From Chitinophagaceae bacterium (lineage in GTDB: Bacteria > Bacteroidota > Bacteroidia > Chitinophagales > Chitinophagaceae), in contig JAHBTR010000002.1 of the NCBI GenBank assembly GCA_019638475.1, positions 186,001-250,000 of the forward strand: a stretch of DNA of 64,000 bases, given 5' to 3'. The notes under the pieces are model-generated. The model did not search any database, was not told the origin of the DNA, and worked only from the letters and a program-made list of their open reading frames with translations. A program made the position numbers and the translations under genes. Shown piece after piece: positions 46,564 through 53,991 of the stretch (positions are counted from its first letter, which is position 1; each line of letters opens with the position of its first letter).

Positions 46564-48549
46564 CTACTTTTTCTTAATAGTAAATCCACAGCTTAAAATT
46601 CCCACTTCATCTACTTTCATATTGCTGATAGAAGAACGTGTAGCACGTTGGTCATTGCTGTCTTTAAACAAATCATCAATAACACTTTCCATAGATTTCA
46701 TTTGAGTATTAGCACTACGAGTTTTTGTTCTATTTACCACAGTTCTTAAATCCATAGGAATTTTGCTAACTATTATTTTAAAAATTTCTTTTCCTTCTGG
46801 AGTACCTTCATCTACTTCTATTTCGCCAATAGGAATGGTTTGTCCAGGTTGTATTACAAAATCTTGTGGCTCACTTGTTTCATCTGGCAACAAAACTTTC
46901 ATATCATTATCTGGCATAATGTCTATAATTGTATAATAATAATCAGACTTTCCTTTATTGGTAATTCTTATTTCAAAAACATCATGCTCCGACATAATAA
47001 TTTCATTAGGATTAGAGGAAGGTATTTTAGGTACTAACTCTACTGTTACATCTTTTGCCAATGCACCACCATCGGGTAAGTTTCTTAAATATTTTACCCT
47101 CATATTTCTTTTAATACCATTTAATAAATATTTACAATCATCTACAGTAAGGCTGTCTTTAATGGTTCTTGAAAAACGCACATCATCGCCTTTGCCTAAT
47201 AAACTTACTACATAAGAGCCTTTATCGTCTTTGCTTATATCAACAGTAAAATCTGGGTTATTGCCAATAGATAAATATTGAAATGGTTTAATGTAAGAAC
47301 TAAAACTTGCTACTGCGGCATTGGCAATTTTACTATTCTTATCATTATTTTGAATTAATAATTCAGCAGAAAAATCTCCTGCACTTGCTGCATCTATTTT
47401 AGCCTCATAAGCCACACTTTTTTTCAGCGGTTTATTGCTTCTGCAAATACTTTGAAAAGTACTAACAGATGTTACTACAGCTTCTGCATAAACTTCACTA
47501 CTACCTACAGGATAAATTTTTACTGTTGTGCCTTTATAAATATTGTTTAACTGACCAACACTGATAACAAAAGTGGTATCATTAAATTTATTAGATGCAT
47601 TATTAAATTTTTGGTCTACAGCTATAATAGTTGGTTTAGGAATATATTTTCCTCCAAAAACTTCTAAATCTATATCACCTTCAACCATTGGAATTTGGTT
47701 AGGAATATCGCCTTGAATAATGGCTTTCATTTTATGAAATAAAACTCTGTAAGAACTTTCTGCTGGCAATTCTGAAATTGATTTTGCAAAAGCATAGCTT
47801 AATGAACCTACACCATTATTATTATTATCTTTCATTTCATAATTTGGCTGATTAGGGCTACTGGCACTAAATACAATCATATTACCCATGCCACCAGTAA
47901 AACCTTCTAATAATCCTTGTTCAGGTTGTTTGTTTAAATCAATTCTAATATTTGGTTTGTAAGAAGGGTCGGTAAGAAAAGGTTTTTCCATACCACGTTT
48001 AATACCTGCATCTCTTGTAGCTGTACCAGAGTGGCAAGCATCTACCAATACCACCAAACTTCCTTTAGGTCCTATTTTCTTTCTTATTTTATTTAATTTT
48101 TCTCCTAATAAATCATCTCTAAAATGATTTTCTCCTTTATAAGCTACAGGGTCCCATGCTGCTGGTGCATCTGAAGGTATTAATGCTTCATCATAACCAT
48201 CTAATTCATCACCATTATCATCTTGTATTTGTTGTCCATGCCCAGAAAATTGAAAATATACAATATCGCCTTCTTGCACTTTATTGTATAAATCGTCTAA
48301 GGCTTTTATCATACCAGCTTTAGTGGCATCTTTATTTATTAGTGTATCAATGTCATTAGCAGCAAAACCTACTTTCATCAAAGCATCTTTTACATACTTT
48401 ACATCATTCATACTACTTAAATTTCGCCAACCAGGGGCAGCAGAATAATCTGAAATAGCAATAATTAAAGCAACTTTTCTTTGTGTAGGAGGAAAAACTG
48501 CTGCTATAAAACCAAGTGCTACTACTAAAAAAATAAAAATACGTTTCAT
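46564..48549 (-). CDS. Exported metacaspase-type protease with DUF4384-like C-terminus
   Basis: The 661-residue protein has a hydrophobic N-terminus (signal or anchor, residues 4-20), then the caspase domain (about 25-290) with His104 in YFQFSGHGQQ and Cys172 in LVDACHSGTATRD. The adjacent QDDNGDELDGYDEALIPSD is the type I metacaspase loop. The C-terminal part (about 520-600: EIRITNKGKSDYYYTIIDIMPDN) resembles DUF4384. Both catalytic residues are present. It is upstream of the propeller caspase, 60 bases away and probably co-transcribed. Confidence 0.87.
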   Translation of the reverse strand: MKRIFIFLVVALGFIAAVFPPTQRKVALIIAISDYSAAPGWRNLSSMNDVKYVKDALMKVGFAANDIDTLINKDATKAGMIKALDDLYNKVQEGDIVYFQFSGHGQQIQDDNGDELDGYDEALIPSDAPAAWDPVAYKGENHFRDDLLGEKLNKIRKKIGPKGSLVVLVDACHSGTATRDAGIKRGMEKPFLTDPSYKPNIRIDLNKQPEQGLLEGFTGGMGNMIVFSASSPNQPNYEMKDNNNNGVGSLSYAFAKSISELPAESSYRVLFHKMKAIIQGDIPNQIPMVEGDIDLEVFGGKYIPKPTIIAVDQKFNNASNKFNDTTFVISVGQLNNIYKGTTVKIYPVGSSEVYAEAVVTSVSTFQSICRSNKPLKKSVAYEAKIDAASAGDFSAELLIQNNDKNSKIANAAVASFSSYIKPFQYLSIGNNPDFTVDISKDDKGSYVVSLLGKGDDVRFSRTIKDSLTVDDCKYLLNGIKRNMRVKYLRNLPDGGALAKDVTVELVPKIPSSNPNEIIMSEHDVFEIRITNKGKSDYYYTIIDIMPDNDMKVLLPDETSEPQDFVIQPGQTIPIGEIEVDEGTPEGKEIFKIIVSKIPMDLRTVVNRTKTRSANTQMKSMESVIDDLFKDSNDQRATRSSISNMKVDEVGILSCGFTIKKK

Positions 48550-48729
48550 ACCATTTTTGTTTAGATGTTTAATAGATGCAATTTTTATGCAAATTCAATA
48601 AAGCAAATATCATGCTGCAATGTAGCTTTTACATTTTATTTAATTTTTGCGGCTATTGGGTATTTTAAAAAATAAGAAAGATTTTAAACATTTTTTTATC
48701 ATTTCTCATTAGAGTTTAGAATAAAACAA

Positions 48730-48932
48730 TGAACTTGTTTAGACTTTTAATTTTTTACGAATTGTGAATAAAAAACGCTGTCAGCTTGAGCCTGTCGAAG
48801 GCGAGGTTAAAAAAATATGCTTCAATTAATTGGCTTCGGCATGTTTCGACAAGCTCAACATGACAAAACCAGACAGCTTTCACTTTTTTTAGCTTCGTGT
48901 ATATTAAATTGATAAAAGTCTAAACAAGTTCA
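48730..48932. mobile_element. 203-bp MITE-like element with perfect 20-bp inverted ends
   Basis: TGAACTTGTTTAGACTTTTA at 48730-48749 is the exact reverse complement of 48913-48932. Between the ends lies an imperfect palindrome: CTGTCAGCTTGAGCCTGTCG (48778-48797) against TTCGACAAGCTCAACATGAC (48845-48864). No ORF is present, and no target-site duplication is evident. It fills most of the 559-base gap between the metacaspase gene and etfB. Similar palindromes occur at 51.0-51.3 kb. Confidence 0.65.
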
Positions 48933-49026
48933 ATATTAGTCTATTCAATATTTGAACCTACTTGTAACTATTTTCTTTTCAAATTCGTAAAAAATAATGT
49001 TATAAACAATTATTTTTTAATTAACC

Positions 49027-49056
49027 TTTGCCACAATGTAAACAACACTATATTTG
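49027..49056 (+). promoter_or_regulatory. etfBA promoter
   Basis: TTTG (49027-49030) is followed after 18 nt by TATATTTG (49049-49056). Transcription would start near 49062, 47 bases before the etfB ATG. Confidence 0.65.
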
Positions 49057-49108
49057 CAATAGTTGTTTATGCAACCATTATTTATTTTTTAAATCAACAA
49101 ACAGGTAT

Positions 49109-49852
49109 ATGAAAATTTTAGTTTGTGTAAGTAAAACACCAGATACAACTGCAAAAGTTGCTTTTAAAGATAGCAATACTAAATATGATGATGCAGGTGT
49201 ACAATGGATTATTAATCCTTATGATGAATGGTATTCTTTGGTTCGTGCCATTGAATTAAAAGAAAAAGATGCTGCTACTGTTATTCATTTAGTTACTGTA
49301 GGCACAGCAGATGCAGATACTGTTATTCGTAAAGCGTTGGCATTAGGAGGCGATGAAGCTATTCGTATTAATGCGGATAGCCACGATAGTTTTTACATTG
49401 CTTCTCAAATAGCTTATATAGCTAAAGAAGGCGGTTATGATTTAATTTTTACAGGAAAAGAAACTATTGATTATAATGGTTCTTCTATAGGTGGTATGGT
49501 AGCTGAGTTATTAGATATGCCTTATGCTTCTTTAGTATTAAAATTTGATTTGAATGGCAATACTGCTACTACAACAAGGGAAATTGAAGGAGGTGAAGAA
49601 GTAAGTGAAGTAAATCTTCCTTTGGTAGTAAGTTCTCAACAAGGAATGGCAGAACCAAGAATCCCTAATATGAGAGGTATAATGGCTGCTCGTAGTAAAC
49701 CATTAAAAGTGGTTGAACCTATTGCAGTAGATGCTTTAACATCTATTGTAAGTTTTGAATTACCCCAAGCAAAAGCTGGTGTAAAATTGGTAGATGCTGA
49801 TAATGTAGCTGAATTAGTAAGATTATTACACGAAGAAGCTAAAGTAATCTAA
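49109..49852 (+). CDS. etfB: Electron transfer flavoprotein beta subunit
   Basis: The start is the ATG at 49109 (MKILVCVSKTPDTTAKVAF), the canonical ETF-beta N-terminus; a longer reading from 49028 has no counterpart and begins before the predicted transcription start. The 247-residue protein has WIINPYDEWYSLVRAIELKEK, LIFTGKETIDYNGSSIGGMVAELL and GMAEPRIPNMRGIMAAR. With ETF-alpha it carries electrons from acyl-CoA dehydrogenases to the membrane quinone pool. etfA follows 77 bases later. Confidence 0.96.
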   Translation: MKILVCVSKTPDTTAKVAFKDSNTKYDDAGVQWIINPYDEWYSLVRAIELKEKDAATVIHLVTVGTADADTVIRKALALGGDEAIRINADSHDSFYIASQIAYIAKEGGYDLIFTGKETIDYNGSSIGGMVAELLDMPYASLVLKFDLNGNTATTTREIEGGEEVSEVNLPLVVSSQQGMAEPRIPNMRGIMAARSKPLKVVEPIAVDALTSIVSFELPQAKAGVKLVDADNVAELVRLLHEEAKVI

Positions 49853-49929
49853 TGTGCTAATTAGCTAATTTGGATAATGTGATAATTGGTTTGAAACCAC
49901 AAACCACAAACTATTAAACTTTAAAAAAT

Positions 49930-50895
49930 ATGTCAGTTTTAATATTCATAGACCAAGCCGATGGTCATATAAAAAAATCAAGTTTTGAAACATTAACTTA
50001 TGGTGCAGATGTAGCCAAACAATTAGGCACTACTGCCGAAGCATTGTTATTAGGTACAAGTACAGAAGATATTGCAACTTTGGGCAAATATGGTATTTCA
50101 AAAGTATATCATATAGCCAATGATAGTTTAAACAATTTAGATGCTCAAGTATATACTCAGGTAATTGCAGATGCTGTTACACAAGCCAATGCATCTGTAG
50201 TTATTTTTTCTCATAATCAAACAGGAAAAGCTGTTGCAGCAAGAGTAGCTACAAAATTAAAAGCTGGTTTAGTAGCAGGTGCTTGTGCATTGCCAGATAC
50301 AAGCAATGGATTTGTAGTAAAGAAAACAGTATTTAGTGGAAAAGCCTTTGCTAATGTAAGTATCAGTTCTGCTGTAAAAGTAATTTCTGTAAATCCTAAT
50401 AGTCATACTACTATTATAGGAGATGGTGTAGCAGAAGTGGCATCTTTAAACATTACTGTACCAACTCCTAAAGTAAAAGTAATAGCAGTAAATAAAACAA
50501 GTGGCGATATTCCTTTAACAGAAGCAGATATTGTAGTAAGTGGTGGTCGTGGATTAAAGGGGCCAGAAAATTGGGGCATTATTATAGACCTTGCAAAAGC
50601 ATTAGGAGCAGCTACAGCTTGTAGCAGACCAGTAAGTGATTCTGATTGGAGACCACATCATGAACATGTTGGTCAAACTGGTATTCAGGTAGCACCAAAT
50701 TTATACATTGCTGTTGGCATTAGTGGAGCTATTCAGCATTTAGCGGGTGTAAATAGAAGTAAAATAATTGTCGTAATTAATAAAGACCCCGAAGCACCTT
50801 TCTTTAAAGCAGCAGATTATGGTATAGTAGGCGATGCTTTTGAAGTATTACCTAAACTTACCGAAGAAATTAAAAAATTTAAAGCAGGAGCATAA
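49930..50895 (+). CDS. etfA: Electron transfer flavoprotein alpha subunit
   Basis: The 321-residue protein has the ETF-alpha FAD domain in its C-terminal third: VSGGRGLKGPENWGIIIDL, CSRPVSDSDWRP, GQTGIQVAPNLYIAVGISGAIQHLAG and the closing INKDPEAPFFKAADYGIVGD. Its N-terminal domain pairs with ETF-beta. Electrons go from dehydrogenase flavins to the FAD held here, then to a quinone oxidoreductase. It ends before an accessory, repeat-rich region. Confidence 0.96.
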   Translation: MSVLIFIDQADGHIKKSSFETLTYGADVAKQLGTTAEALLLGTSTEDIATLGKYGISKVYHIANDSLNNLDAQVYTQVIADAVTQANASVVIFSHNQTGKAVAARVATKLKAGLVAGACALPDTSNGFVVKKTVFSGKAFANVSISSAVKVISVNPNSHTTIIGDGVAEVASLNITVPTPKVKVIAVNKTSGDIPLTEADIVVSGGRGLKGPENWGIIIDLAKALGAATACSRPVSDSDWRPHHEHVGQTGIQVAPNLYIAVGISGAIQHLAGVNRSKIIVVINKDPEAPFFKAADYGIVGDAFEVLPKLTEEIKKFKAGA

Positions 50896-50969
50896 GGGAA
50901 GTTGTTAGCAAAAAACAATTCTAATAAATCTTGTTTAGATTTTGTGTAAACCTATTGTAGGACAAGATT

Positions 50970-51127
50970 AAAAATATCCCTCCTTTGGATGGGCAGTTTA
51001 AATTGTCAGTCTGACGGACCCGTCTGACTGATGATGAACGTTGTCAGTCTGAGCCTGTAGAAGACGATGAATTTAGGCATTCTACTCAATCGCTTTCGAC
51101 AAGCTCAGTATGACAAAAACTGACAAT
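50970..51127. repeat. Double-palindrome repeat, unit A
   Basis: The unit contains two imperfect palindromes. The first is TCAGTCTGACGG-AC-CCGTCTGACTGA (51006-51031, one mismatch in 12-bp arms). The second pairs GTCAGTCTGAGCCTGT (from 51043) with CGACAAGCTCAGTATGAC (51097-51114). It is followed by a second copy, unit B. There is no coding potential. Together the two units fill the 463-base gap between etfA and higB. Confidence 0.75.
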
Positions 51128-51148
51128 TTTATTTTTTATAATAATTGT

Positions 51149-51300
51149 AAAAATACCCCTTCTTTGGAGGAGCAGGTGTGGTTAAAATTATCAGTCTGAC
51201 GGTTCCGTCTGACTGATGAACGTTGTCAGTCTGAGCTTGTCTAAGACGATGAATTTAAGCACCCTACTCAATCGCTTTCGACAGGCTCAAGCTGACATCT
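51149..51300. repeat. Double-palindrome repeat, unit B
   Basis: A near copy of unit A, offset by about 179 bases, with the same order: CCCTTCTTTGG start, TCAGTCTGACGG-TT-CCGTCTGACTGA (51191-51216), then TTGTCAGTCTGAGCTTGTC against CTTTCGACAGGCTCAAGCTG. The second palindrome resembles that inside the 48.7-kb element. The higB promoter begins just behind it. Confidence 0.75.
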
Positions 51301-51323
51301 TGAGTTTTGGTAGTACAAATATT

Positions 51324-51355
51324 TTTGTAACCTATTACGTTTCTTGTTACATTTG
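51324..51355 (+). promoter_or_regulatory. higBA promoter
   Basis: TTTG (51324-51327), 20 nt, TACATTTG (51348-51355). The -7 box ends 3 bases before the higB ATG, so transcription would begin at or just after the start codon. Confidence 0.6.
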
Positions 51356-51358
51356 TAC

Positions 51359-51637
51359 ATGATTGTAAACATTCGCCACAAAGGACTTAAATTGTTTTAC
51401 GAAAGAGGAGATGTGTCAAAATTACCGCCGAAACATGTAAGTAAAATAAGACTGATACTAACACGTTTGGAAGCTGCAACCAATCTGTCTATAATGCAAG
51501 TACCAGGTTATTTTCTGCACCAGCTTACAGGAGAATGGAGAGGATTTTGGTCGGTAAGAGTTGATAAAAATTATCGTATTGTATTCAGGTTTGTTGGCGA
51601 AAATGTTTGTGATGTTGATTATATTGATTACCACTAA
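51359..51637 (+). CDS. higB: HigB-type toxin (RelE/ParE superfamily)
   Basis: From the ATG at 51359 the toxin has 92 residues: MIVNIRHKGLKLFYERGDVSKLPPKHV, then LEAATNLSIMQVPGYFLHQLTGEWRGFWSVRVDKNYRIVFRF. This is the HigB pattern, with the toxin gene before its antitoxin. HigB cleaves mRNA on the ribosome in characterised cases. The longer ORF from 51344 would need a TTG start placed within the promoter box. The higA antitoxin follows 18 bases later. The flanks are palindromic repeats. Confidence 0.9.
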   Translation: MIVNIRHKGLKLFYERGDVSKLPPKHVSKIRLILTRLEAATNLSIMQVPGYFLHQLTGEWRGFWSVRVDKNYRIVFRFVGENVCDVDYIDYH

Positions 51638-51655
51638 AATTTAAAATTAATTAAT

Positions 51656-51973
51656 ATGGCTATGTTTAATCCTGCTCACCCGGGCGAACTTATTAGAGAA
51701 ACTATTGAAGCCTTGCGTGAAAAAACGGGCAAATCTTTAACTTATGAAGAAGTGGCTAACGGATTGGCTACTACCCGAAAAACATTGTCGGCAATTATTA
51801 ACGGCAAACAAAGTGTTTCTCCCGAAATGGCTGTAAAATTAGCCGTTGCATTTAAAAATACCACTCCCGAATTTTGGCTTTCGGTTCAAAATAATTATGA
51901 CCTTGCCAAAGCTAAAAAAGTTGTAAGAACAAGTGGCATAAAAGTATTTTGGAAGTCTGCGGCAGCTTTGTAA
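51656..51973 (+). CDS. higA: HigA-type antitoxin
   Basis: The 105-residue protein starts with NPAHPGELIRETIEAL, followed by the helix-turn-helix TYEEVANGLATTRKTLSAIINGKQSVSPEMAVKLAVAF and the closing TPEFWLSVQNNYDLAKAKK; all are HigA hallmarks. It binds HigB and represses the operon. The DNA is visibly richer in G+C than its neighbours (for example CACCCGGGCGAACTT, ACTACCCGAAAAAC), suggesting transfer. It is 18 bases behind higB. Confidence 0.92.
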   Translation: MAMFNPAHPGELIRETIEALREKTGKSLTYEEVANGLATTRKTLSAIINGKQSVSPEMAVKLAVAFKNTTPEFWLSVQNNYDLAKAKKVVRTSGIKVFWKSAAAL

Positions 51974-52040
51974 ATAGAATTGATTTAAACTTTTTTAGAC
52001 CCAATACAAGAAATAGAGAACTAATTAAATTGCCTTCTAC

Positions 52041-52066
52041 ATCCTTCGTAAAACTCAAGCTGACAT
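52041..52066. repeat. Degenerate half of the CTGAGCTTGTCGAAG-type palindrome
   Basis: ATCCTTCGTAAAACTCAAGC followed by TGACAT resembles the right arm of the palindromes at 48.8 and 51.1 kb, with changes. No matching left arm is seen. It lies between higA and the next antitoxin gene. Confidence 0.45.
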
Positions 52067-52131
52067 TTATTTTTTTTGTTGGGTATAAAAGTGGGGGAAA
52101 AGGTTTAATGTAAGCAAGAATGGGAAGGATT

Positions 52132-52162
52132 TTTGTATAGTTGTTATTCCTTTGTACATTTG
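52132..52162 (+). promoter_or_regulatory. Promoter of the second toxin-antitoxin locus
   Basis: TTTG (52132-52135), exactly 19 nt, TACATTTG (52155-52162); both boxes are perfect. Transcription would begin near 52168, 15 bases before the ATG at 52183. Confidence 0.65.
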
Positions 52163-52182
52163 GTTCAATAAATTATTTACTT

Positions 52183-52404
52183 ATGGCACGAATAGCAGGT
52201 GTAAAAACAACAAAAAATGCAAGTGGAAAACTGACACATGTAACTATTGATGTACGCAAACATCCTCAAGCTATTGGTACACTCAAAGAAATGGGTTTAT
52301 TAAATAAAACTCAATTTGAAAAAGAATGTGAAGAAGCCATAAGTTTAGAAGAAGGGCGTAAGCAATTACATGATTTTATAAACACGCTTGCATGGAAGAA
52401 GTAA
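52183..52404 (+). CDS. Small antitoxin-like protein
   Basis: The ATG at 52183 gives 73 residues (MARIAGVKTTKNASGKLTHV); a longer reading begins upstream of the predicted transcription start. The pattern, a short N-terminal strand followed by TIDVRKHPQAIGTLKEMGLL and an acidic helix (EKECEEAISLEEGRKQLHDF) ending AWKK, resembles antitoxins that precede RelE-like toxins in Bacteroidota. The following ORF overlaps its stop by 13 nt and has toxin features but is interrupted. The identification rests on context and overall pattern. Confidence 0.65.
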   Translation: MARIAGVKTTKNASGKLTHVTIDVRKHPQAIGTLKEMGLLNKTQFEKECEEAISLEEGRKQLHDFINTLAWKK

Positions 52405-52718
52405 TTATCTTACCATGAGTAATTAATAAAATTAAAAAGATAACAGCCATTTTATTTGAAGAAAATTATTTTTCTTATAAAGTAGACGCTATTGCTTATA
52501 CTGATGCAATTGTTGATTTTATGTACACACTTCCTCAACAAAAAATAAAATCAACCCTAATAAAAACTTATGGTGCTTATTATTGCCAATACAAGCCTAA
52601 CAAGCACACTACTTGGTACATTACTTTTGATACAAATGACAAAATATGGCTTATCAAAAATATTTTTAACAACCATACCAAAGATTATCCACGTTATATA
52701 GGAAATTTTGAAAATTAG
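52392..52718 (+). pseudogene. RelE/ParE-like toxin gene with an in-frame TGA
   Basis: Reading from ATG 52392, which overlaps the antitoxin stop, gives MEEVIILP, then TGA at 52416-52418, and then an open frame VINKIKKITAILFEENYF..YGAYYCQYKPNKHTTWYITFD..NNHTKDY to a stop at 52716-52718. The codon is most simply CGA (Arg) changed to TGA by one C-to-T transition. The C-terminal part matches RelE/ParE-like toxins seen with such antitoxins. A start at the internal ATG 52521 would lose the first third of the domain. The toxin is probably dead unless the stop is read through. Confidence 0.7.
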
Positions 52719-52943
52719 GTAAGAGAGAGAAAAACATTTTACAGCAAAGCATAACTCTTTATACAACAATTTTTCTTTAACTACTATTATGTTCAAACAC
52801 ACTATTTATCATTCATTAAAAGAAAGGTACTGTAAAAAACACAATATTAACAGCTATTTGAGGCTATAATAAAAAATACAAAGCATTTTGTTTATTAATA
52901 ATCAGTTAGTTATGAAGGTTCGGTAAAAAAATAGTTTATTTTC

Positions 52944-52976
52944 TTTGGAAAATTAAATGATTTGCTCCTACCTTCG
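52944..52976 (+). promoter_or_regulatory. rplM promoter
   Basis: TTTG (52944-52947), 21 nt, then TACCTTCG (52969-52976), one base from the consensus. Transcription would begin near 52982, leaving a leader of about 65 nt (to 53046) that contains short A/T-rich runs and GTGGGATAGCATTGG. The remaining DNA from 52719 to 52943 shows no gene or repeat that I can see. Confidence 0.55.
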
Positions 52977-53046
52977 CACTCCTTTAAAAAAAAGGATATT
53001 ATAGAACCAGTGGGATAGCATTGGTTTTCATTTAAAAAAAGTTATA

Positions 53047-53490
53047 ATGAGTAAATTACATTTCACTACCAAACATGCAAATGCGGCTACCGTAAAACAC
53101 AATTGGTATGTTGTGGACGGTACTAATCAAACCGTAGGGCGTATGTGCAGCAGAATTGCAGCCATTCTTAGAGGCAAAAACAAAGCCTACTATACCCCTC
53201 ACGTAGATTGTGGAGATTATATCATAGTAATTAATTGTGATAAAGTAAAATTCACAGGAAATAAATTACAGGACAAAATTTATGATTCATTTTCAGGTTA
53301 TCCTGGAGGACGTAAAGAAGAAAATGCAATAGATTTATTAAAACGCCGTCCAGAAGTAATTATTGAAAGAGCTGTAAAAGGAATGTTGCCTAAAAATCGT
53401 TTAGGAAGAAAGATGTACAAAAAATTATTTGTATATACAGGTTCTTCTCATCCACATACAGCACAACAGCCTAAAGAATTAAAATTCTAA
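53047..53490 (+). CDS. rplM: 50S ribosomal protein L13
   Basis: The 147-residue protein has the L13 marks: [54 protein letters not shown] and [28 protein letters not shown]. It is an early-assembly protein of the large subunit. rpsI follows after 38 bases in the universal L13-S9 order. Its mRNA leader may carry autogenous control; L13 represses its operon in E. coli, but no matching structure is proven here. Confidence 0.98.
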   Translation: MSKLHFTTKHANAATVKHNWYVVDGTNQTVGRMCSRIAAILRGKNKAYYTPHVDCGDYIIVINCDKVKFTGNKLQDKIYDSFSGYPGGRKEENAIDLLKRRPEVIIERAVKGMLPKNRLGRKMYKKLFVYTGSSHPHTAQQPKELKF

Positions 53491-53528
53491 TCACACAATC
53501 ATTAAAATCATTCCAATCATAATAAAAA

Positions 53529-53918
53529 ATGGAAAAACAAAAAAATGCAATTGGTCGTCGTAAAGAAGCTGTAACACGTGTGTTTATCAGCAAAGGCGAT
53601 GGAAAAATTACTGTTAATAGTAAAGATTATAAAAGTTATTTCCCCTTAGCTTATTTACAAAATCAGGTTGAGTCTCCTATCAAAGCTGTAGAACTTGAAG
53701 GCAAATTTGATATTGTAGTTAATGCACAAGGTGGAGGTTTAAAAGGACAAGCAGAAGCAATAAAATTAGGTATTGCAAGAGCATTATTAGAAGTTAATGC
53801 AGAGCTACGCCCTATTTTAAAAGCTAATGGTTATTTAAAAAGAGACCCTCGTGGTGTAGAGCGTAAAAAGTTTGGTTTAAAGAAAGCCAGAAAGAGTTTT
53901 CAGTTCAGCAAACGTTAA
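53529..53918 (+). CDS. rpsI: 30S ribosomal protein S9
   Basis: The 129-residue protein has the S9 start NAIGRRKEAVTRVFISKGDGKITVN, the core GGGLKGQAEAIKLGIARALLEVN and the basic end RKKFGLKKARKSFQFSKR, whose last Lys-Arg contacts the P-site tRNA. It is co-transcribed with rplM and precedes rpsB by 73 bases, in which a 9-bp hairpin lies. Confidence 0.98.
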   Translation: MEKQKNAIGRRKEAVTRVFISKGDGKITVNSKDYKSYFPLAYLQNQVESPIKAVELEGKFDIVVNAQGGGLKGQAEAIKLGIARALLEVNAELRPILKANGYLKRDPRGVERKKFGLKKARKSFQFSKR

Positions 53919-53937
53919 TCAATTATTATTAATGATA

Positions 53938-53964
53938 CATGTTGAACGATATATTTTCAACATG
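53938..53964 (+). promoter_or_regulatory. Hairpin between rpsI and rpsB
   Basis: CATGTTGAA (53938-53946) and TTCAACATG (53956-53964) form a perfect 9-bp stem around a 9-nt loop. There is no T tract, so it is not a standard terminator. A control or processing role for rpsB is possible. Confidence 0.5.
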
Positions 53965-53991
53965 CAAAATTCAACATATTAAATTATAGAA

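Noticed and set aside
49028..49108. N-terminal extension of etfB
   Set aside because: It has no family counterpart and begins upstream of the predicted transcription start at about 49062.
48730..51300. CRISPR array
   Set aside because: The repeats are palindromic units of differing length with similar, not unique, spacers and no cas genes are nearby.
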